A DNA stretch of 9,828 nucleotides from Bacillota bacterium (lineage in GTDB: Bacteria > Bacillota > Clostridia > Christensenellales > UBA1242): NCBI GenBank assembly GCA_009780625.1, contig WQZR01000037.1, positions 1 to 9,828 on the forward strand. Direction: 5' to 3'. Position 1 is the stretch's first letter. Every line of letters begins with the position of its first letter. The position numbers and the translations under genes are program-made. Under the pieces are notes generated by a model. It did no database searches. It was not told the DNA's origin and was given only the letters and a program-made list of their open reading frames with translations. Positions 5,286-9,828 of this stretch are shown piece by piece.

Positions 5286-5888
5286 TTATATTGAAGATGT
5301 TTCTGTGGTAACCTTGTTTTTTTTATTTATATTGAATTCTTTAATTTTTTCGTCTAACTCCAATAGGTGCAGGACGTTTAATTTTTTGGTTGCTTTTTGC
5401 AAAACCTGTTGAAGTTCGTCTTCGGCAATGTCTTCTTGTTTTAATAGTTTAATTGCAGAAAGCACGTTTTCTTTTGTCAGCCCAACCTTGCGGTCTGTTT
5501 TTAGCACACGCGGCAGCATCTCACCCATGTCGCTGATTTCGTCATCTATAATAACGCATTCTTTGATTTGAGGATATCTTGCAAGAAACTCTTTAATCTC
5601 GCCCCCTCTTTTTCCATCAGCACTTCCAGGAGTGCAGCCGATAAAATAGTAGTCTATTTCTAGTTTTGCCAATTCTTCTTGAAGCATGTCGCGATGCCTA
5701 TCTGATTTTCTCCAAGAAGAAGACAAAGCCATTTTGCATTTTGTTATTTCCACAAGAACTTTTAGATAGTGCAGACATCTTGGGTCAAAATTGGTGTAAC
5801 CCTTGGTTTTAAGGGCTTTAACACTATACATATGATAGTCGGTTGAATTTAAAACACCATCGACATCTAGAAAAATAACTTTTAACAC
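5286..5888 (-). CDS. HAD-fold hydrolase-like protein, RNA-repair-type HAD family
   Basis: The product is 200 residues. The first about 150 are a haloacid dehalogenase fold: motif I FLDVDGVLN with D8 and D10, motif II SSSWR (56-60), a basic residue in GKRGGEI (92-98) as motif III, and motif IV IIDDE (113-117). The SSSWR, GCTP and RGGEI combination is typical of the HAD family described from Swiss-Army-knife RNA repair proteins, which suggests a 5'- or 3'-phosphatase or kinase-phosphatase role. Stand-alone members are common and uncharacterised. The last 50 residues are a charged helical tail. The start is GTG at 5888, fixed by motif I lying at the N-terminus and by TAGAAT ending 6 nt before it. 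It sits 40 nt after the ABC gene, has its own promoter, and ends 1 nt from sigG. Confidence 0.85.
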   Translation of the reverse strand: MLKVIFLDVDGVLNSTDYHMYSVKALKTKGYTNFDPRCLHYLKVLVEITKCKMALSSSWRKSDRHRDMLQEELAKLEIDYYFIGCTPGSADGKRGGEIKEFLARYPQIKECVIIDDEISDMGEMLPRVLKTDRKVGLTKENVLSAIKLLKQEDIAEDELQQVLQKATKKLNVLHLLELDEKIKEFNINKKNKVTTETSSI

Positions 5889-5894
5889 TGGCTA

Positions 5895-5923
5895 ATTCTA
5901 ACTTATAAACATAAGAAAATCAA
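5895..5923 (-). promoter_or_regulatory. Promoter of the HAD gene, predicted leaderless with a GTG start
   Basis: Minus strand: TTGATT (5918-5923), 17-nt spacer, TAGAAT (5895-5900), then TAGCCA and the GTG at 5888. The -35 box begins 5 nt after the stop codon of the ABC gene. The gap of 6 nt again puts the start point on the first base of the start codon. Confidence 0.75.
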
Positions 5924-5928
5924 GATGC

Positions 5929-8850
5929 CTAGTTCACTTCTTCCCTAATCACTTCAACTGGTTGTTTTCTTGCAATGCGAAGAATCGGCAAAGCAATCGA
6001 AACTGCAACACCAACAACAGTCACTGCTGCCATAAGACCAATTTGCCTAAACCCAAAAGTGATTAGGTCATAGATTTCTGCGATTGAGCCAATTTGCGAA
6101 ACAAAGAATCTATCTAGGAAATAATAGCCCAGATATGCCGCAACACACGCAAAGCCAAGCATAAGAATGGCGACAATAATTCCTTCTTTGATAAACATTC
6201 CTGCAATGTCTTTTTGACTTGCTCCAAGTGAACGAAGGATTCCAACTTCTCGTTTTCTGGAGTTTATTGAACTTGCGATGAAAGAATATGTCAGAAGAAC
6301 TGCAAACACCGCAAACAAGATTGCTGAAAGGTTAAACACAGATGTGAACAATAGAAACATGTTGCCTAAGAAATATATTTGGTTTGCATTGCTTCCCCAC
6401 ACAACAAATTTGAAAACCACTTCATCTCCGTCTTCGTCCAACATTGTGAAGCGTCCGTTTTTCTCAAGGGTTTCTAAAACACTCATACGCTGTGCATTGT
6501 TTGCAGCAGGAACAAGAATTGTGCCGACAGGTTTAACCAACAACGCATCATAGAAATCTTGTGTTGGCATAATCCAATTTCCCCAACTTGCAAAAATTCC
6601 AACAATTTCAAATTCACCAACAAAGTCGTGCCACAACGGAAGACCTCCAACTTCTGTGTCCACCGTTATGTTTAGTTTTGCACCGTCTAAGATTCCAAGT
6701 TCGTCAACCAATTGATGAGTGATGATTTCCAATGCTTGATGCCTGTCCATGCCACCCGCTTCCATAAGGTCCACAATTCCTTCCCATTTTGTATATTCAC
6801 TTTGTGGAATTATCTGCCAAAGAGCATTGTAGTCGATTACAACCTGACCCTCAGCCACGTCATCAATCGTGAAACCAGCACGTGTTGTTGTTCTGTCGTA
6901 CCACCCCCAACGTCCATCAGGCAGGAAATAGTCATCGTATAGAATTTCATTTGGCACATTATTTTGCAACCGACCTGCTGAAACAGTTTCTCCAGGCATT
7001 GTTAAAGAAATGGAAACACCACTCTGAAGATAGCCATTCGAATTGTGACGTGTGAAGTCGTGAAAATAGCCAGGCATTGTGAAAAAGTTGTTATAGTGCC
7101 CTGTTGTCAAACTTACGAATGTCATTGGGTTTAGAATTTTCTTTTGTGCTTCTGTTGCGTTTTGCACTCGCTCTGTTGCGTCCAACACTGCTGCATATGG
7201 AGATAAATCAAAATCAATCATTCCAACAATTGTTAGAGTGCGAATTTCTCCAGCATTCGGACCGAAGTTATAAACCAAGTCATGATGGCTTGCTGGGTTT
7301 TGATGTGTTATGTTTCTTTCGGCAAATGTGTAGCCGTATATGTCGGAAAACTCTTTAATCTCTCCTTCCCCATGCACTGTTCCAGTTAGAAATGCTGAGT
7401 TGTATGTTGGAACAGAATAAGTCATAGAACAACGAATTCCAAACATTTGAAATTTTCTAAACTGATAGTTTGTTATAACAATTTCGTTAACTTCTCTTGG
7501 CCATCTGCCTTCTGAAAGGTGAAGACCTAAACCATTTGGCAGTTTTGCTCTTTCTTCGTCAGAAAGGCTTGCATCTGGCAAACTTGCTTCAATCACTCCA
7601 TTCACCGGCATGGCATATAGAGATTGAACTCTTTCATTTGGAAACATAACCATATTCCAATGATGCGTTCCACTAAAAACATATAGTGGATAGTTATATT
7701 GAACGGCATGGTTTAGCCCTAACTTTTTAAACTGTTCTAGATGTCTGTCGTTCATCACTTTTCTTTCTTGTGTTGGAAAGAAACCTTCTTCGTCAACTTC
7801 CATCATTGCAACCGGAATGAATGGCAAACCAGACCTTGAAATTTCCTGAGCCATAATGCGATTTGTGTCGTATTGAGCAACCATGTCTGCAAAACCAAAG
7901 AATGCAACTGCAAACATGGAAAGAATAACCGTGAAGGTTACTCTAAGCCACTTTGCCCTCATAGACAGTGCCGAAAGTTTTAGGGAACTGAAGAACGGCA
8001 GCTTTGCCTTTGTGTTTAAATCTATGGGGTTTATTTCTTTCTTGTAAGCACCCCCCCCCTCGATTTTTTTGGGCTTAGCTTTTTTGACAAGAACAACTTT
8101 CTTGCCTTCTTTTATTAATTTATCTACTGCTTTCTTGTCCACGCTGTTTGTTGCAATTCTGACTGTGTCGGTTGTTCCGTCGCCACTATAGATGTCCAAA
8201 ATCTTTCCATCTTCTAGTTCAATAATTTCTTCAGCATATCTATGTGCTGATTCAATATCGTGAGAAATCACAACAACAAGGTTTTCTTTTGAAAGCTCTC
8301 TAAGCAGTTCAAAAATCTCTCTGCTTGTCACGCTATCTAGGTTTCCAGTTGGCTCGTCTGCAAGAACAATTTTTGGGTTTTTCACAATTGCACGTGCAAT
8401 TGCAACACGTTGTTTCTGCCCACCAGAAACTCCGCGGGCAAACCTGTTTTCAAAACCACCTAGTCCAACTTTTTCGAGTGCCGTTGCAATTTGTTCTTTT
8501 GTTGCTTCTTGCCCACCGATTTCCAGAGCAAGAGAAATGTTTTGCCCGATTGTATATTTTTCTATAATATGAAACTCTTGAAAAACAAAGCCTATGTTAA
8601 GTGCTCTATATGTGTCGCGTTCTCTGCCTTTCAAATCGTTTGACGGTTTGCCGTCAATCAACAGTTGACCTTCATCGTAGTTATCAAGAAGCCCAAGCAT
8701 ATTCAGCATGGTTGATTTTCCGCTTCCGCTTTTTCCAACAATAAAAACAAGCCCAGTTTCGGGAAACTTGTATGAAACACCTTGAAGTGCTTTAACTTCA
8801 CGCCCCTTCTTGTCGGAATAAGTTTTGTGTAAGTCTTTTAACTCAATCAT
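5929..8850 (-). CDS. MacB-type ABC transporter, fused ATPase and FtsX-like permease
   Basis: The 973-residue protein joins a LolD/MacB-class ATPase to an FtsX-type permease. ATPase (1-225): Walker A GKSGSGKS (39-46), Q91 in FVFQEFH, signature VSGGQ (141-145), Walker B IVLADEP (161-167), and H197 in VISHD. A lysine-rich linker (about 238-280) follows. The permease has TM1 at about 303-325, an extracellular domain of about 500 residues, then TM2-TM4 at about 830-860, 890-911 and 934-958, with the FtsX signature KREVGILRSLGASQKDI between TM2 and TM3. MacB of E. coli is about 650 residues, so the outer domain is roughly twice as large as usual. Such pumps couple ATP use to movement of the outer domain (efflux, lipoprotein or peptide handling); the substrate is unknown. 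A run of nine G sits in the linker. The ATG at 8850 lies 22 nt after sigE, with its own extended -10. Confidence 0.92.
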   Translation of the reverse strand: MIELKDLHKTYSDKKGREVKALQGVSYKFPETGLVFIVGKSGSGKSTMLNMLGLLDNYDEGQLLIDGKPSNDLKGRERDTYRALNIGFVFQEFHIIEKYTIGQNISLALEIGGQEATKEQIATALEKVGLGGFENRFARGVSGGQKQRVAIARAIVKNPKIVLADEPTGNLDSVTSREIFELLRELSKENLVVVISHDIESAHRYAEEIIELEDGKILDIYSGDGTTDTVRIATNSVDKKAVDKLIKEGKKVVLVKKAKPKKIEGGGAYKKEINPIDLNTKAKLPFFSSLKLSALSMRAKWLRVTFTVILSMFAVAFFGFADMVAQYDTNRIMAQEISRSGLPFIPVAMMEVDEEGFFPTQERKVMNDRHLEQFKKLGLNHAVQYNYPLYVFSGTHHWNMVMFPNERVQSLYAMPVNGVIEASLPDASLSDEERAKLPNGLGLHLSEGRWPREVNEIVITNYQFRKFQMFGIRCSMTYSVPTYNSAFLTGTVHGEGEIKEFSDIYGYTFAERNITHQNPASHHDLVYNFGPNAGEIRTLTIVGMIDFDLSPYAAVLDATERVQNATEAQKKILNPMTFVSLTTGHYNNFFTMPGYFHDFTRHNSNGYLQSGVSISLTMPGETVSAGRLQNNVPNEILYDDYFLPDGRWGWYDRTTTRAGFTIDDVAEGQVVIDYNALWQIIPQSEYTKWEGIVDLMEAGGMDRHQALEIITHQLVDELGILDGAKLNITVDTEVGGLPLWHDFVGEFEIVGIFASWGNWIMPTQDFYDALLVKPVGTILVPAANNAQRMSVLETLEKNGRFTMLDEDGDEVVFKFVVWGSNANQIYFLGNMFLLFTSVFNLSAILFAVFAVLLTYSFIASSINSRKREVGILRSLGASQKDIAGMFIKEGIIVAILMLGFACVAAYLGYYFLDRFFVSQIGSIAEIYDLITFGFRQIGLMAAVTVVGVAVSIALPILRIARKQPVEVIREEVN
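8051..8059 (-). repeat. Homopolymer run of nine G in the ABC gene
   Basis: Nine C on the plus strand are read as G in codons E264-G265-G266-G267. Three bases beyond it, on the 5' side of the coding strand, is a run of seven A (8064-8070). Losing one G leads to a TAA six codons after the run, leaving an ATPase-only protein of about 272 residues. Gaining one G reaches a TAG about 35 codons later. The position between ATPase and permease makes this a candidate slippage site, or a sequencing-error hotspot. Confidence 0.9.
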
Positions 8851-8859
8851 TATGTCTCT

Positions 8860-8868
8860 ATCATATCA
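8860..8868 (-). promoter_or_regulatory. Extended -10 promoter of the ABC gene
   Basis: Minus strand: TGA-TATGAT (TATGAT at 8860-8865), then 9 nt (AGAGACATA) and the ATG at 8850. No clear -35 is seen; that region would overlap the end of sigE. A predicted leader of about 2-3 nt leaves no room for a ribosome binding site. The -10 lies within the dyad TCTAT-N6-ATAGA (8857-8872), which could be an operator but is short enough to be chance. Confidence 0.5.
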
Positions 8869-8872
8869 TAGA

Positions 8873-9613
8873 TTAATTATTTCTGAGTTGAGCGAGTTCC
8901 ACTTTTAGGCGGTCTATAATTTTCTTTTCTAAGCGGCTTATATAACTTTGCGAAATGTCCAAAAAATCGGCAACTTCTTTTTGCGTTTTTTCTTCTCTGC
9001 CATCTAAACCAAACCGCAGAATCATAATTTCTTGTTCTCGTTGGCTTAGTTTTTTCACAGCGTCTAGAATAATTTTTCTGTCTTCCTCTTTGTTGATTGT
9101 TCCAAAGATGTCGTCGCCTTCCATTTCTTCTAGAATATCTGTAAGGCTCATGTCGCTTCCACTGTCGTCTTTTTTGATTGGTGCTTCTAGACTTACTTCC
9201 CTTTTATGCTTTACAGTTTTTCTTAGAAACATCAAAATTTCGTTTTCGATGCAGCGGCTGGCATATGTTGCAAGTTTTATGTTTTTATCTTGCTTGAAAG
9301 AATTGACTGCCTTAATCAGCCCAATGCTGCCGATGCTTATTAAGTCGTCTAGACTATGCCCACTCGTCAAAAATTTTTTTGCAACAAACACAACCAATCT
9401 AAGGTTGCGTTCAATAAGCACTGCACGGGCGTCCATATCGCCCGCTTCGAAGCGTTCAATCATTCTTGCTTCTTCAACGGCTTCAAGAGGAGACGGCAAG
9501 CCCACGCCCTCGGCAATATAGAGAACAAGTTTTTCGAGGGCTTCCCTGTCTTGGTTTATGTCTTCGGAAAAGAATGATTTGACTTTGTTGAAAAAGAGTT
9601 TAAATGCATTCAT
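8873..9613 (-). CDS. sigE: RNA polymerase sporulation sigma factor sigma-E (pro-sigma-E)
   Basis: Sigma-E controls early mother-cell gene expression and is made as an inactive precursor cut by SpoIIGA. The product has 246 residues. The amphipathic, aromatic pro-sequence is MNAFKLFFNKVKSFFSE and onward to about residue 35, and LYIAEGVGLPSPL lines up with the YYIGGSEALPPPL region of Bacillus, where cleavage occurs. Region 2 includes RNLRLVV, DLISIGSIGLIKAVNSF and IKLATYASRCIENEILM. Region 4 ends in EKTQKEVADFLDISQSYISRLEK (about 208-230). The ATG at 9613 is chosen because GGGAGG (9620-9625) sits 6 nt upstream. The longer open frame from GTG 9673 would add 20 residues translated from a palindromic repeat. 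The gene follows spoIIGA by 80 nt and is probably in one operon with it. Confidence 0.96.
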   Translation of the reverse strand: MNAFKLFFNKVKSFFSEDINQDREALEKLVLYIAEGVGLPSPLEAVEEARMIERFEAGDMDARAVLIERNLRLVVFVAKKFLTSGHSLDDLISIGSIGLIKAVNSFKQDKNIKLATYASRCIENEILMFLRKTVKHKREVSLEAPIKKDDSGSDMSLTDILEEMEGDDIFGTINKEEDRKIILDAVKKLSQREQEIMILRFGLDGREEKTQKEVADFLDISQSYISRLEKKIIDRLKVELAQLRNN

Positions 9614-9619
9614 ATTTGT

Positions 9620-9625
9620 CCTCCC
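9620..9625 (-). promoter_or_regulatory. Shine-Dalgarno site of sigE
   Basis: GGGAGG on the minus strand, 6 nt before the ATG at 9613, decides the start over GTG 9673. It follows directly on the distal flank of the palindromic repeat, whose GAAGG runs into it. Confidence 0.85.
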
Positions 9626-9635
9626 TTCGGTCGGC

Positions 9636-9661
9636 GGGTCGCCCTGGGGTGCGACCCCTAC
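9636..9661 (-). repeat. Palindromic repeat copy 2, between spoIIGA and sigE
   Basis: Inverted repeat GGGTCGC (9636-9642) and GCGACCC (9651-9657) with an 8-nt loop. On the minus strand it is preceded by GTAG, exactly as in the copy inside der. Read in the sigE frame it would encode VGVAPQGDPPTEG, against VGVAPESDPNTES in der. It occupies most of the 80-nt spoIIGA-sigE gap and could also form an mRNA hairpin there. Confidence 0.85.
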
Positions 9662-9693
9662 ACTGCTTCGCACTTTGTGCTCGCGTGGGTTTT

Positions 9694-9828
9694 CTACATT
9701 AACTGTCCGTTTAATAGCAAGTCGAATGATTTGAAATTTATATTGGTCAGAGCAAGTTTTGGCTTTTCAATTCTTGAGGTTTTTTCGCCGTCGAAGATTT
9801 CGAGAGAGTCTGCCTCAAACACTTCCAA
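9694..9828 (-). CDS. spoIIGA: Pro-sigma-E processing peptidase SpoIIGA, C-terminal end only
   Basis: The last 44 codons of a minus-strand gene are visible, ending in TAG at 9694-9696. They read LEVFEADSLEIFDGEK, then IEKPKLALTNINFKSFDLLLNGQLM. SpoIIGA is a membrane-anchored aspartic-type protease that activates pro-sigma-E. The short end is compatible with its C-terminus, which normally finishes with a D-Y-x-A-L-L-H-P-like segment. The identification rests mainly on its position directly upstream of sigE on the same strand, since the catalytic domain lies outside the window. Confidence 0.75.
   Translation of the reverse strand: MEVFEADSLEIFDGEKTSRIEKPKLALTNINFKSFDLLLNGQLM

Noticed and set aside
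8857..8872. TCTAT-N6-ATAGA dyad as an operator of the ABC gene
   Set aside because: Only 5 bp per arm in AT-rich sequence and no regulator gene nearby; chance is likely, so it is mentioned only in the promoter entry.
8955..9521. 188-codon open frame on the plus strand
   Set aside because: It is antisense to sigE; its serine- and leucine-rich sequence is the shadow of lysine- and glutamate-rich sigma codons and has no ribosome binding site or promoter.
9614..9673. GTG 9673 as the sigE start
   Set aside because: The added residues are the translated palindromic repeat, whereas ATG 9613 has GGGAGG at 6 nt and a normal pro-sequence.

Overview
The window (about 9.8 kb, AT-rich) comes from an endospore-forming member of the Firmicutes, most likely a Clostridia-class gut-type lineage. 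The evidence is the presence of sporulation sigma factors sigma-E and sigma-G, the end of the pro-sigma-E protease gene spoIIGA, a YlmC/YmxH-type PRC-barrel gene and nrdR. No closer placement can be made from the sequence alone.

Layout, left to right. (1) 1-1046, minus: der (EngA), a double GTPase for ribosome assembly, cut by the window edge. (2) 1094-1870, minus: nrdR followed by a small cupin-like gene, closed by a bidirectional terminator. (3) 1960-2736, plus: a small radical SAM protein, divergent from nrdR. (4) 2739-3005, minus: the YlmC/YmxH gene. (5) 3049-4406, minus: a PIN-domain protein with a long coiled-coil tail plus a small charged partner. (6) 4514-5284, plus: sigG. (7) 5286-5888, minus: a HAD-fold phosphatase-like protein. 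(8) 5929-8850, minus: a 973-residue MacB-type ABC transporter fusion. (9) 8873-9828, minus: sigE and the last 44 codons of spoIIGA. In Bacillus and Clostridium, spoIIGA, sigE and sigG lie side by side, often with ylmC/ymxH and nrdR close by. Here the same gene set is still clustered, but sigG is inverted and the cluster is opened by the ABC/HAD genes, the PIN pair and the radical SAM gene.

The strongest unexplained signal is in gene starts. nrdR, the PIN gene, the HAD gene and der each have a -10 hexamer ending exactly 6 nt before the start codon, so the predicted first transcribed base is the first base of the start codon. None of them has a Shine-Dalgarno sequence. The radical SAM gene (8 nt) and ABC gene (9 nt) are nearly the same, and sigG may have a sporulation-type version. 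Genes internal to operons (cupin, the small partner of PIN, sigE) have purine-rich ribosome binding sites instead. This suggests a genome that starts operons with leaderless mRNAs and uses Shine-Dalgarno sites inside them.

A second signal is a short palindromic repeat present twice: between spoIIGA and sigE, and inside der, where it is translated in frame as the linker between the two GTPase domains. A third is a run of nine G at the junction between the ATPase and permease halves of the ABC protein, which could act as a slippage switch. No tRNA, rRNA, CRISPR array or insertion sequence was seen, and no gene-free stretch exceeds 300 bases.
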